A stretch of 64,000 bases of DNA from contig JACOEK010000001.1 in NCBI GenBank assembly GCA_024998595.1, positions 682,001-746,000 on the forward strand, written 5' to 3'. The DNA comes from Nitrospira sp. GTDB taxonomy: Bacteria; Nitrospirota; Nitrospiria; Nitrospirales; Nitrospiraceae. The notes under the pieces are model-generated. The model did no database searches, was not told the origin of the DNA, and worked only from the letters and a program-made list of their open reading frames with translations. This document shows positions 41,947 to 51,800 of the stretch, in pieces. The position numbers and the translations under genes were made by a program. Position 1 is the stretch's first letter, and every line of letters starts with the position of its first letter.

Positions 41947-43326
41947 TCATCCTCTGTGAACGAAGGGTACGGGGCGTTTGCCCGGATCATCTTTGCGCGT
42001 GCTCGCAGCTGTGGAGTGCTCGATGAGCGACCGCAGGGTGTGCCCCTCCAGCGCGGCCGTTACGGCCTCATCGCGGCGGCTAAGCACCTCCCGAATGGCA
42101 TCGTCGGCATCAAGCAGCACTACCGCATCGGCTGCTCTCCCCTTGTGGATGGCGTTCAGCACTTCCATGACGGAAATGAGTTCGATGGGCTTGGTCAGGC
42201 TGACGCCCTCGGGGCGTGCCATCAAGCCGAGCAGCCCCGCTTCGATGAGATGCTGAACTTGCTCTTCGACAAGTGAAACCGGCAATCGCAGTTCGATAGC
42301 CAGTTCATTCATGCCCCAGGGCACCTGGCCGTTCGCATACCGACGTGCCAGGACGAGCAGTATGCTCAAGGCCAAACGTTCGCGAAACGCATGTGTTCCT
42401 TGCTCCCACAGCAGACGGGACAGATACGCAGTGGGGTGCTGGTAAAAAAACGACAGCTGCGCCCCAATGAGCACAATCAGCCACCCTGCATACAGCCATA
42501 AGAGAAATAGAATTAAGACAGCAAAACCGGAATAGATCGCGCTGTAGTTGGCAGATTCGGCCACGAACGTGGCAAAGGCTTCCCCTGCGATGACCCACAG
42601 GACGGCTGCGGTAATTCCCCCGACGAGGGCGGAATCGAAACGGACATGCGTGTGAGGAATGAACTTGAAGAGAAACGTGAATAGGCCGCTCAGGATAAGG
42701 AATGGGAGCAGCTGACCTGCCCAAAGCATCAGGAAGCCGAACGGTTGAACGTCCAGCACGCGCTGCACCAGGACGTTGCTATGCACCGAGGCCAACAATC
42801 CAAAAGCCGTCATCACGAGCAATGGACCGACTAAGACGGCGCTCAGGTAGTCGGCGAACTTGCGACTCCACGGGCGTCCTTCACGGACCAACCAAATGGC
42901 GTTCAACGCCTGTTCAATTTTATCGATCATGGAATAGGTGGTGTAAAAAAGCCCTGCGACCCCCACCACTCCCAATACACCGATTTTCAGATTGTCGACA
43001 AAGGCGATGATGGTGGCCGTGATTTCCTGCCCCTTCGAGCCAAGAGGTTCAAGCGCCTGGGCCAGGACCGGCTCAATTTGCTGATGCACTCCAAATGCTT
43101 TGAGAACGGAAACCATCACGGCAAGAAACGGCACCAGTGAGAGGAGGGTCGTATAGACCAGGCCCGCGGCTCGGGCGTCGAGTAAGCGATGGCGGAATTC
43201 CATGACCACGGCGATCGCCAGCCGAAGTGTGTGCATGGCGATGCGGCGAGGCAAAGGGAGGGCCGAAGCGTCGATCCGCCACAGGTCTTGCGAGAGAAAC
43301 TGCTGCATGGCCGCCAGGGTCGTCAT
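41947..43326 (-). CDS. YihY/BrkB family membrane protein with C-terminal winged-helix domain
   Basis: A 459-residue protein. Residues ~30-310 are the YihY/BrkB (formerly RNase BN) membrane domain with six helices and the hallmarks LDARAAGLVYTTLLSLVPFLAV near the start, VGVAGLFYTT, and the late GFAVLILFLLWLYAGWLIVLIGAQ. Residues ~330-420 form a cytoplasmic domain like an Rrf2 or MarR winged helix (WGMNELAIELRLPVSLVEEQVQHLIEAGLLG). BrkB proteins are of unclear transport or lipid role and are not RNases. The HTH tail is known in part of this family. The gene ends a minus-strand run that starts at the REC-DUF2934 gene. Confidence 0.9.
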   Translation of the reverse strand: MTTLAAMQQFLSQDLWRIDASALPLPRRIAMHTLRLAIAVVMEFRHRLLDARAAGLVYTTLLSLVPFLAVMVSVLKAFGVHQQIEPVLAQALEPLGSKGQEITATIIAFVDNLKIGVLGVVGVAGLFYTTYSMIDKIEQALNAIWLVREGRPWSRKFADYLSAVLVGPLLVMTAFGLLASVHSNVLVQRVLDVQPFGFLMLWAGQLLPFLILSGLFTFLFKFIPHTHVRFDSALVGGITAAVLWVIAGEAFATFVAESANYSAIYSGFAVLILFLLWLYAGWLIVLIGAQLSFFYQHPTAYLSRLLWEQGTHAFRERLALSILLVLARRYANGQVPWGMNELAIELRLPVSLVEEQVQHLIEAGLLGLMARPEGVSLTKPIELISVMEVLNAIHKGRAADAVVLLDADDAIREVLSRRDEAVTAALEGHTLRSLIEHSTAASTRKDDPGKRPVPFVHRG

Positions 43327-43503
43327 AGTTGTCTACGCGTGAGAACATTCACCTCGTGCACTTCGATGCCTTATTCGCTGCTGGCTGCCAAGCTGCCCGC
43401 TAGCAAAGCGCTGTGTATCAGCAACAGGATGCCGACAAAGTGCCTGCGATGCCGGGTGAAGATACCCTGAAGCGCGGCACTCCCGATGAGGACGTCGCGA
43501 AAT

Positions 43504-44061
43504 CTATCGATCTAGCTCGGCTACGCGTGCGCCAGGAGCCGTCACGCTTCGTGCGGCAGTCATATCCACCGGGCCTAGCAGCGTGTGTAACACTTCCTGC
43601 CTCAACTGTGCGCGCAAAGCTTGACTGGAGAGGGAAGAGGAGGTGGAATCCTGCAATAGGTTCAGCCATCCTAGCGTGGCCACATCGTAGCGGCTGGTCG
43701 GCATCGCCGTGTGTAATTGCTGGAATACCGTAATGGCATCGCTTCGATTCTCGAACAGTGCGACCAGCCCGCGGATGTAGTGGGCATCTTCGCAGACGGG
43801 ACCTTTATGACACGTTTTCATGTGCGCTTCCTGAGTCAAGGCAATGGCATGGAGCTGAATTGCTTCAGCATTAGGGATCGGAAAAAATGCGCTGGTCGGC
43901 AACGTGACTGACGAGCCCCCTCGGACCAACGTGCAGCCCTCTATTCCACCGACAATGAGCATGCCTAGGACGAGACAGGCCACCGTGTGTCCTGCCAACC
44001 TCAGCACCGCGCCGAGCTCGATGCAGCGCGGATGGGCCGCTGCGAAGCCGTAGATCTTCAT
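43504..44061 (-). CDS. Lipoprotein of unknown function, helical-repeat-like
   Basis: A 185-residue protein with a lipoprotein-type signal (LIVGGIEGC after a long N-terminus). The mature part contains CHKGPVCEDAHYIRGLVALFENRSDAITVFQQLHTAMP, which resembles a single TPR-like helix pair. Two cysteines near residue 100 could form a disulfide. GGAAGG precedes ATG 44061. No family is recognised. Confidence 0.65.
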   Translation of the reverse strand: MKIYGFAAAHPRCIELGAVLRLAGHTVACLVLGMLIVGGIEGCTLVRGGSSVTLPTSAFFPIPNAEAIQLHAIALTQEAHMKTCHKGPVCEDAHYIRGLVALFENRSDAITVFQQLHTAMPTSRYDVATLGWLNLLQDSTSSSLSSQALRAQLRQEVLHTLLGPVDMTAARSVTAPGARVAELDR

Positions 44062-44154
44062 TCGCTCTACCTTCCTTTTTTCCGAACACCTCTGCACGGT
44101 GCGGGAACATCTGATGGAACAACGGCTTTCGTTCGGCCGTCCTACCCGGACCAG

Positions 44155-44514
44155 CTAGCGCCATAAAGGCGGCTGAATCACTGGTTCTAAAGTAGAAATA
44201 AAGTGCACGCGCGGCGCCACGGTCTCTGCAGGCGCTGCATCGGAAGGCGCAGGCTTATGGAGGCGAACAGGGCCGTGATACCACTCACTCTTGCCCCACC
44301 GTGCTCTAGCGTGAAGGAAATACCGACTCGGCACTCCGCCACGCTCGTTCGCCGATCCGAAATGCAGTCCTATTTCGATCCATTTGCCAAATCGGAACCA
44401 CATGTGACGGGTGCCTTTTGCTCGCAGAAAGAGACGGCGGATCAGAAGACGCCTTTCTCCCAGATGATTCGTCGATGGGAGGATGACAGCATGCGGTACA
44501 CAATGCGCAGTCAT
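44155..44514 (-). CDS. Possible small basic protein
   Basis: A 119-residue frame with a basic first half (LGERRLLIRRLFLRAKG) and aromatic-rich centre (MWFRFGKWIEIGLHFGS). It lies between two minus-strand genes, 45 bases after the REC-DUF2934 stop. GGAGG lies 12 bases before ATG 44514, a long spacing; ATG at residue 38 is another option. Overlapping frames on the other strand are less likely. Weak support. Confidence 0.35.
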   Translation of the reverse strand: MTAHCVPHAVILPSTNHLGERRLLIRRLFLRAKGTRHMWFRFGKWIEIGLHFGSANERGGVPSRYFLHARARWGKSEWYHGPVRLHKPAPSDAAPAETVAPRVHFISTLEPVIQPPLWR

Positions 44515-44558
44515 TAGGTGGAAATCCCTCCCGATGGTGCACTGCCGCAGAGCGGGGG

Positions 44559-45065
44559 TTATCGCATAGCGACCTCTCGTTCAGCCTGGTACCAGTGCTG
44601 CAGGTTGGAGCCCTCGTGGCGGCCACCCGCCTCGTACAGTTCATAGGCACGTTGTGCAACGGCACGCTGGTCGATTGGGCGCGCACTCGCTGCCCGGTTC
44701 TGGAGGTATGATTTCACCGCGAATCGCAGTTCCCCCAGGTCGTATCGGCCATTAATTGCAAGCGGGGCCTTCAGTACACGATTCACGCCGCTTGCGTATG
44801 TCTTACTGATGATCGGCATCATTGCCGGCGACGATAACACGATGATTCCTCGGCCATAACCACGAGCACGTATCATGTTCACATGGTCTATTCCGCTGGG
44901 GTCCGCTACCTGGAGATCGAGGATGATAAGGCTGGGCTGACAGTCTGTGAGCATGGCGAATCCGTTCTCCCGATGCGCGGGAACGGTGACTTTGTGACCA
45001 CTCTGCTGGAGGGTCTCGCTGAGTTGTTCTCTGAGTTCCTTGTCCTGAGTGAGTACCATGATCAT
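44559..45065 (-). CDS. Response-regulator receiver domain fused to DUF2934
   Basis: A 168-residue protein. Residues 1-120 are a receiver domain: the phospho-accepting Asp in LIILDLQVADPSG, an acidic pocket residue near the start (TQDKE), Ser in IVLSSPAM and the conserved Lys in VLKAPLAI. Residues ~137-165 fit the DUF2934 pattern (AYELYEAGGRHEGSNLQHWYQAERE). There is no DNA-binding domain, so the output is probably through protein contact. AAAGGGG is eight bases before ATG 45065. No kinase is adjacent; the orphan kinase at 32232 is the nearest. It is the first gene of a minus-strand run. Confidence 0.82.
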   Translation of the reverse strand: MIMVLTQDKELREQLSETLQQSGHKVTVPAHRENGFAMLTDCQPSLIILDLQVADPSGIDHVNMIRARGYGRGIIVLSSPAMMPIISKTYASGVNRVLKAPLAINGRYDLGELRFAVKSYLQNRAASARPIDQRAVAQRAYELYEAGGRHEGSNLQHWYQAEREVAMR

Positions 45066-45168
45066 GGCAATGGCCCCTTTCAAAGACGTGAGAAGTGAGT
45101 GTGTCAGAAGCCCCATCGAATAGCGCCACCCGCGTTCCTTCTATCATGCACTGTAAAAGGATGTAGAG

Positions 45169-45187
45169 CTGAGCAATTTTGACCAGT
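45169..45187 (+). repeat. Recurring intergenic motif CTGAGCAATTTTGACCAGT, copy 2
   Basis: Identical over 19 bases to 37625-37643. It lies between the divergent REC-DUF2934 gene (ATG 45065, minus) and the small gene at 45385 (plus), so it could act on either. Confidence 0.55.
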
Positions 45188-45384
45188 ATTTTTGTGGCTG
45201 CTGACCCAGAATGAACGAGAGTCGTCGGGCGAAATTTCATTCAGGATGTACGCTGCCTCAGGGCAACGATAAAATCCATAAACGGGGCTGCGGAAGTGGT
45301 GCGTGTCCTACATCGATAACCCGACGGCATCAGCGGCCGGGGGGACTTCGGCTAATTTCTTGGGACGTATCGTAGAAGGGTGAT

Positions 45385-45720
45385 ATGAGTGGACTTCCTC
45401 TCCGCTTTAAGGAACCGGGTTTAGTCGAGCGATACCAGATGGAAGGGATGGATCCGAGCGATCGCTCCTTCAACCGGACGGTGTTCGTCAACCGCATGCC
45501 CGGCGGATACGCAGGAAAAGTGACCTATGAGGCGTTTGTGGTTGAAGGCGTTGCACAGTCAACCACGGAGGCAGCCGTCAGGTCGGTTGCGGAGAGACTG
45601 CTCGCATACGGATTCACACGATTGCGCTCACGACTCAATTTCAAAGGAACACGGTATCTCGCCGAAAAGGAAACCTGGGTCGATTATCCCGACCTGCTCA
45701 CCTCATTTCCACACCCGTAG
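45385..45720 (+). CDS. Hypothetical protein
   Basis: A 111-residue soluble protein with a basic, beta-rich first half (RTVFVNRMPGGYAGKVTYEAFVVEG) and a helix (TEAAVRSVAERLLAYGFTRLRSRLNF) followed by an acidic-aromatic end. AAGGGTG is close before the ATG. The composition is protein-like. No family is recognised. Confidence 0.6.
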   Translation: MSGLPLRFKEPGLVERYQMEGMDPSDRSFNRTVFVNRMPGGYAGKVTYEAFVVEGVAQSTTEAAVRSVAERLLAYGFTRLRSRLNFKGTRYLAEKETWVDYPDLLTSFPHP

Positions 45721-45876
45721 CTCTGCTGGCTCGATATGGACGTGCGGAGGACATGCCATGATTGTCAATCGCTCCGTCGGTGATCAAATCACGGGTCCCT
45801 ATCTAGTTCGCTTCGTTTCATTGAATGGCCCGTCATGAAACGCCCACCCCCGCGGCCGCAGTTGGAGGCGCACCGT

Positions 45877-46173
45877 ATGACAACGCATGTATTCTTACAC
45901 CGGTCGGTCTTATGTGGATCAGTGCTGCTGCTGGCGTCAGCCTTGTCCCCGTGTTCCATCCATGCAGAAGATGGAAAAGTGACGGGCACCATGCTTGTCA
46001 CTCCGAAAGACAAGCTGAACGATGTGGCATCGGGCGCGGTAGAGGACACGCTGAAAGCCTGTTTGGCGCGAATCCCAGATCGGGCGACCGCAGGACAGCG
46101 CATGCTCGCCGAACGTACTTGTCACGGTCAGGAGGTCGTCAGGAAGGCAATTAACGGACCGCCACAGTTCTAA
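45877..46173 (+). CDS. Small secreted protein
   Basis: A 98-residue protein with a signal peptide (VLCGSVLLLASALSPCSIHAE, cleavage near IHA) and a short mature helical part with two cysteines (KACLARIPDRATAGQRMLAERTCHGQ) that could form a disulfide. GGAGG is eight bases before ATG 45877. No family recognised; a periplasmic location is likely. Confidence 0.6.
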   Translation: MTTHVFLHRSVLCGSVLLLASALSPCSIHAEDGKVTGTMLVTPKDKLNDVASGAVEDTLKACLARIPDRATAGQRMLAERTCHGQEVVRKAINGPPQF

Positions 46174-46298
46174 TAAGCAGTGGTGCAGGAGGCCGCACGA
46201 AAGATTTTCCATGATCGAGATCTTCGTCATTTCATACCTTGAATGGGCGGAAAGAATCTTCGCAAGCCACGGTCTTTAAGACAACGAGAGACGCTCAT

Positions 46299-46490
46299 AT
46301 GTCAGCTCGTCACCTCAGAGCTTCCCTGTTGATCCGCGAGCGTCCGCATGTTTCCTGCTGCGACTGTGGCAAGGAAGCGGCTCGAGAGTTGGAGGGCAAG
46401 GTATGGACGATCTGGAACAGACAGATGGTCTACTGCCCTGCCTGTGCCAGACATGAGGGCATCAGCCCTGACGTAGAACGTGTATCATGA
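46299..46490 (+). CDS. Zinc-ribbon micro-protein C
   Basis: A 63-residue protein with C-x2-C in VSCCDCGKEA and C-x2-C in MVYCPACARHEG, ~25 residues apart, giving a likely zinc ribbon. It differs from proteins A and B in the lack of the DPxIxANR segment. GAGAG stands before ATG 46299. Function unknown. Confidence 0.6.
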   Translation: MSARHLRASLLIRERPHVSCCDCGKEAARELEGKVWTIWNRQMVYCPACARHEGISPDVERVS

Positions 46491-46854
46491 CGTGGTGTCA
46501 CATAGAGGTTGGGAAAAACTTCTCAAAATCTATCCGCTGGTAAATTGCCGCTCGTCGAAATCCTGAAAGCGAGAGCCTCAGCCGTTGTTGCCTTGAAGCT
46601 CTCGATGGGACGGCCCTCAACGATTGGACACTTTGATCTGCCGGTCGGCCTGATGGATCGGGTCGAGTCAGGTATGGGGGCAGTGGGCGGTTTCTAGCTG
46701 AATGCCAATGCCGTCCTAGCCAAATGTGTCATACGCCTACCCTCCAGTTTTCAAGGATGTACGTTACTATCGTGGCTCAAGGATCGATTGAGTTTATGGA
46801 GGAGAGGTGCACATAGGTTCTCCAATGCCACGCCGATTCAAGCGTTCTAGCTGA
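46491..46854. other. Intergenic region without a supported gene
   Basis: About 360 bases before the convergent end of the acyltransferase gene. One short frame at 46509-46697 has no ribosome-binding site and no protein-like pattern. Confidence 0.5.
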
Positions 46855-48036
46855 TCACTTCGGAGCAATCGCTCTCGAAACGGCACTGTCACACGGTGGC
46901 GTGTAGGATGGCTTCGGGCGGCACTGAGAGGAATCGACGTGAGTCAGGCGGGGTAGTGGCTCACGCGTCACTGCTAGGCGCATCCATGGAATGCATGACA
47001 GTACCCATGTCAGCAGCACAGATAGCCCATACACTGCCAACGTATAAAGGAGATGCCAAATTATCGGCAGAGCCGACAACTGATCATGCACTGAGGCCAG
47101 CGTGTAATCGATGAATATGTGGGACACATAGACGCCGAGGGTGAAGCGCGCTAAAAAAGGGAAGACTGTGCCTTGTCCGAGCGTTCGGTGCGCCAGCGTC
47201 AATAAGAACATCCCGAGGACCAAGAGCACCGCACCGGCATAAGGGTAATCCATGACTTGCTCGGAGGAGGCATGGAATAGCCGTTTTAGCGCCGCTCCTT
47301 CCAGCAAGGCCAACACAGTCCCTCCGGCGATGAGCGCGAGAGCGAATGATCTGGAGAACGAGGGCTGTTGCGAGACCCACCATCCTAAAAGGGTGAAGAA
47401 GATGCTCAGTAGCAGCAAGGTCGGCGAATAGGGTGAGAGGGGAGCGACTTCGCTCAGGACGAGCAACGCATAAATTGAGACCAGCAGAGTTCCTGTCCAT
47501 GTTCTGAAGCGGCTGGTCATCACCATCGCGACGGAGCTCAGCCCCACCATCAGTGCCGGTAGAAACCAGAGGTGATAGATCGGAGGTCTTGGGACCAGAA
47601 GCAGCGTGACATGCTCTTGAGCAAGTAGGGTCATCGTGTGGGCGGCTTGCGTCGAAATGGCTGCCCAAAGGCCTTGTTCGTAGACTGCCGTGATCCAATG
47701 CGGTCCGATAATCGAATACACGGCGACCCATATGATAAAGAGGAGCGTTAACGAACGACAGGAGCGGCGCAGGACTGAGGAGGGCGCTGCTCCCGCGAGC
47801 ACTGTGAGTCCATAAAAGTAACCGGCTGTCAGAAAGAAATACGGTACGGCGATCCAGAACAACAGGTAGAGCGGCATGTCCAGGAGGAAGCCATACCCGC
47901 CCCCGATCAAATGCAGACGTGAAATCAAATTCGTATGTAGGCATACCACGATGAGCATCGCCACGACGCGGTAGCTCTCAATGCTCGCGATGCGAAGTGA
48001 TCGGGTGGTCGGCGAGATCGGTGGAGTAGTTGGCAT
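46855..48036 (-). CDS. Acyltransferase family 3 (OafA/WecH-like) membrane protein
   Basis: A 393-residue protein with about ten membrane helices. It begins with the family's typical first helix (RIASIESYRVVAMLIVVCLHT) where the conserved Arg and His of the active site stand, and continues with FFLTAGYFYG. A PPIYHLWFLPALM segment in the middle is also typical. Such enzymes O- or N-acetylate surface sugars, lipids or osmolytes at the inner membrane. It might modify the exopolysaccharide made at the start of the window, but it is 36 kb away and the link is only a guess. Confidence 0.85.
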   Translation of the reverse strand: MPTTPPISPTTRSLRIASIESYRVVAMLIVVCLHTNLISRLHLIGGGYGFLLDMPLYLLFWIAVPYFFLTAGYFYGLTVLAGAAPSSVLRRSCRSLTLLFIIWVAVYSIIGPHWITAVYEQGLWAAISTQAAHTMTLLAQEHVTLLLVPRPPIYHLWFLPALMVGLSSVAMVMTSRFRTWTGTLLVSIYALLVLSEVAPLSPYSPTLLLLSIFFTLLGWWVSQQPSFSRSFALALIAGGTVLALLEGAALKRLFHASSEQVMDYPYAGAVLLVLGMFLLTLAHRTLGQGTVFPFLARFTLGVYVSHIFIDYTLASVHDQLSALPIIWHLLYTLAVYGLSVLLTWVLSCIPWMRLAVTREPLPRLTHVDSSQCRPKPSYTPPCDSAVSRAIAPK

Positions 48037-48440
48037 GCGGCGACAGTCGGGCAGATATTCCCGACTGGTCTCGGTGCAGGAACCACGCCTGTTTGTGAAT
48101 CATCGGTTTCCGATTCAAGGCGCCCGGCAGTCACGCGCGAAATCCCGCGCACAACGGAGCGTTGCCAGGCCGAGAGCGTGACCTCTAACGATCAGCCTCA
48201 GTTGAATGTACGGAGATAGGCGGCTGTCTCTGAGCGATTCCGCTCACGCCGCACTGTGTGAAAGGCTCCGCTCGATCCATGTCCCCCGTTTACTTCGCCC
48301 TGTTTTCTCAGGTACACGTATCAGGAACATCGTTGTGCGAGGACAGCTCGCGTTGCTTGTTGACGCGCGCGGCCTATGATACTCTCCAGTCATTATCTGT
48401 CCTACAGTGGCTATGAAGTGCGCCACCTGATGACTTCACT
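48037..48440. other. Divergent intergenic region
   Basis: About 400 bases between the acyltransferase and a small secreted protein gene. No gene, repeat or RNA structure can be supported. Confidence 0.5.
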
Positions 48441-48773
48441 ATGATCTCAATGCGTTGTCGATCCTCTCGTCTGATCCCGAAAGTGTTCATCCTCCTGCTG
48501 ACCTGGGTGGTGGTCGGCACTCTCTCCTGGGCGGATTTGATCGGGCTTCAGGCAGAACCGACGGGCGCGTTAGTCGACGTCCAGGTGGCGACCGAGCCCG
48601 ATCTGGATGAACTGCGGGATGATGCGACGGCAATTCCGCTCACCGAAGAAGCACTCCCCGCACGCCTTTCACCGAAGACCTCTCCATTCCTGTTTGCTGC
48701 CGTATCTTTCTCCGACGGAAACCCGCTTCCGACCCGCTTGTTGCTCTCCAAGCTCTCTGTCTACCGATTGTAA
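48441..48773 (+). CDS. Small secreted protein upstream of an RND pump
   Basis: A 110-residue protein with a basic start and a hydrophobic signal (VFILLLTWVVVGTLSWA), then an acidic mature part (PDLDELRDDATAIPLTEEALP) and a hydrophobic end. No domain is recognised. Its position 125 bases before the RND gene suggests co-expression; it is too short to be the periplasmic adaptor. Confidence 0.5.
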   Translation: MISMRCRSSRLIPKVFILLLTWVVVGTLSWADLIGLQAEPTGALVDVQVATEPDLDELRDDATAIPLTEEALPARLSPKTSPFLFAAVSFSDGNPLPTRLLLSKLSVYRL

Positions 48774-48898
48774 CTCGCTCTCTTTCGCTTCAGGGTATTG
48801 TCCGGTGACCGGTTCCTCGACTGAGGCCTGGGCGCTGGGTGTGCGATGCTTGCATTGGGATCCGATAGACCCCGAGCGGGCAGGAAGGAAAGGGACGT

Positions 48899-51800
48899 AT
48901 GATCGAGCGACTTGTGGGGGCGGCGTTGGCGCAACGGATGATGGTCTGTTTCGCCGGACTCGCCCTGTTGTTTGGCGGCCTCTACGCGTTTCATATTCTG
49001 GATGTCGTGGCCTATCCCGATCCCTCGCCTCCGATGATCGAGGTCATCACGCAGTATCCGGGCTGGTCCGGCGAGCAGATGGAGCGCGCGATCACCTTGC
49101 CCATCGAGATTGCGCTGCAGGGAATGCCGGGCCTGTCTGAAATTCGGTCGCTGTCGATCTTCGGATTGAGCGACGTCAAAGTCTATTTCGACTTCGGCAC
49201 CGACTATTTTCGGGACCGGCAGGAAATTCTGAACCGCCTGCAACTCACGGTCTTGCCGCAAAACGTGCAACCCACCATTTCTCCCTGGTCGGCGATCGCC
49301 GAAATCTTCCGCTACGAACTCACCGGCGACCATGTGTCCCTCACCGATCTGAAGACCACCCAGGATTGGCAGATTCGTCGCGAGTTCAAGCGGGTGCCCG
49401 GGGTGATCGATGTGAGCACCTATGGCGGCACGACCAAGGAGTATCACGTCGAGTTAGATCCCGGGCAGCTCATGAGTTACAACGTGACGCTCGATCAGGT
49501 CATGGACGGCCTCGCCAAGAGCAATACCGATGTCGGCGGCAACTATCTCTCGATGGGGGAGCAGAGTTTCAACATCCGTGGCATGGGCCTGATCAAGAAA
49601 CTCGACGACATCTCCAACACCGTCGTCACGCAGAAAGAGGGCACGCCGGTGTTCGTCAGGAATCTGGGCAAGACCAGCATCGGCTCGCGTGTGCGCCTCG
49701 GCAAGGTCGGCATCGACGATCGGGACGATGTCGTGGAAGGTGTCGTGTTGCTCCAGCGAGGCGCCAAGGCCCTGCCGGTGCTGGACAAGGTGCATGAGAA
49801 GGTGCAGGAGCTCAATGCCCGCAAGTTGCCGCAGGGTGTGGCGATCAAGACCTTTTACGACCGAACGGTGCTCATCCATACCACCATCGAAACGGTCATT
49901 GATATTCTGATCGCGGGAGTGGTGCTGGTCTCAATCATTCTCTATGTGTTTCTGGGGCACTTTAGAACGGCGATGATCGTGGCGCTGACGGTCCCTGTGG
50001 CCCTGTTGTTCACGTTCGGGATGATGGTGCTGAGCGGGCAGTCGGCGAATTTGATTTCCTTGGGGGCGGTCGACTTCGGCATCATTGTCGATTCAACCCT
50101 CATCATGGTCGAGAGCATTTTTTACCACCTGGCGCACAAATCCTCGGCCGGCGTGACGGTGCCAATGCACGTCATGCGGGCGGCGCGCGAGGTCGGGCGG
50201 CCGATTTTCTTTGCCACGACAATCATCGTCATCGCATTCTTGCCCCTTTTCACCATGACAGGGGTGCCGGGAAAAGTGTTCGCCCCGATGTCCCTGACCT
50301 ATGGTTTTGCGTTGAGCGGCGCGCTGTTGATGGCCTTCACTCTGGCCCCGGCGCTGTGCTCACTTCTGCTGAACGGACCGATCAAGGAACATGACACCGC
50401 GGTGGTGGAGTTCTTGAGCCGGCGCTACATGGCCTTGTTGAAGTGGGGGCTCCAGCGCGAGTGGTTGGTGGTCGGCATCGCGATCGTGGCCCTGGTGCTG
50501 GCCATGGGGGCCATACCGTTCATCGGCGGCGAGTTCATGCCGGCACTGGAGGAAGGCAATATCTGGATGCGCACGACCTTCCCGGTAGACATTTCGTTCG
50601 AACAGGCTGCTCGACTGGTTACGGATATTCGCGGCATCTTCAGGCAATTCCCGGAGGTCATCAGCGCGGCCTCACAATTGGGGCGCCCGGACGACGGTAC
50701 CGATCCCACCAGTTTCTTTAATGCCGAATTTCTGGTCACCTTGAAGCCGTTCAAGGAGTGGCGCGCGGATGTGCCGACCAAAAAAGCGTTGGTCGATCAA
50801 ATCGAGCAACGTCTGGCGGTGATTCCCGGCGTCACCTTCAATTTCTCCCAGGCCATTCAAGACAATGTCCAAGAGGCGATGTCCGGCGTGAAGGGCGAAA
50901 ACGCCGTCAAACTGTACGGCAGCGATCTCCAGACCTTGGAGCAGCTGGCCGCACAGATCGAGCTGGTGATGAAGGATGTGCACGGCGTGAAAGATCTGGG
51001 CGTGCTTCATCTGTTGGGGCAACCCAATCTGGTCATCGAAGTCAATCGCGAGGAATGTGCGCGGTATGGTCTCAAGGTGGGAGACGTCAATGATGTAGTG
51101 CAGGCCGCCATCGGCGGCCAAGCCGTCACGCAGATCTATGAAGGAGAACGGTGGTTCGACCTGGTCGTGCGGTTTCTTCCGGAGTTCCGGCGCGACATCG
51201 AATCGATCGGGAATATCGTCGTCAGCACTCCCGATGGCGCACGGATTCCTCTCAAGCAATTGGCCTCTATCACGGAGCAGACGGGTGCCTTCATCGTGTA
51301 TCGGGAAAATAACGAACGGTATATTCCCATTAAATTCAGCGTGCGGGGCCGCGACCTGGAAGGCACGGTTCGGGAGGCGCAAGAACGGATCGCACGACAG
51401 GTTCCGCTCCCTGCCGGCTACCGGATCGAATGGCACGGGGAGTTCGATCAACTGCAGGAGGAGAAAGCTCGTCTTGCCAAGATCGTGCCGATCACGCTGC
51501 TGCTGATTCTGTTTCTTGTCTATCTTGTGCTGAACAATCTCGGAGATGCGTTCCTCGTCCTTGCGGCGGTGCCATTTTCACTGGTCGGCGGCGTGTTGGC
51601 CTTGCTCGTCACCGGCACGCATTTCAGCATTTCGGCGGCGGTCGGATTCATTTCGCTCTTCGGTGTCGCCGTGCAGGGCGCGTTGATTCTGATCAGTCGG
51701 ATGCAGGAGTTATTGCGGGAAGGGTATGAGATTCGTGAAGCGATTATGAAAAGTGCGGAAGTCCGGATGCGCCCCGTGCTGATGACCTCGCTGGCGGCCG

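Noticed and set aside
29389..46500. Downstream repeat of the tRNA-Thr 3' end (attR) that would define the island's far edge
   Set aside because: No second copy was seen on reading the sequence; a computed search would be needed to settle it.
46509..46697. 62-residue plus-strand frame
   Set aside because: No ribosome-binding site and no convincing protein composition.
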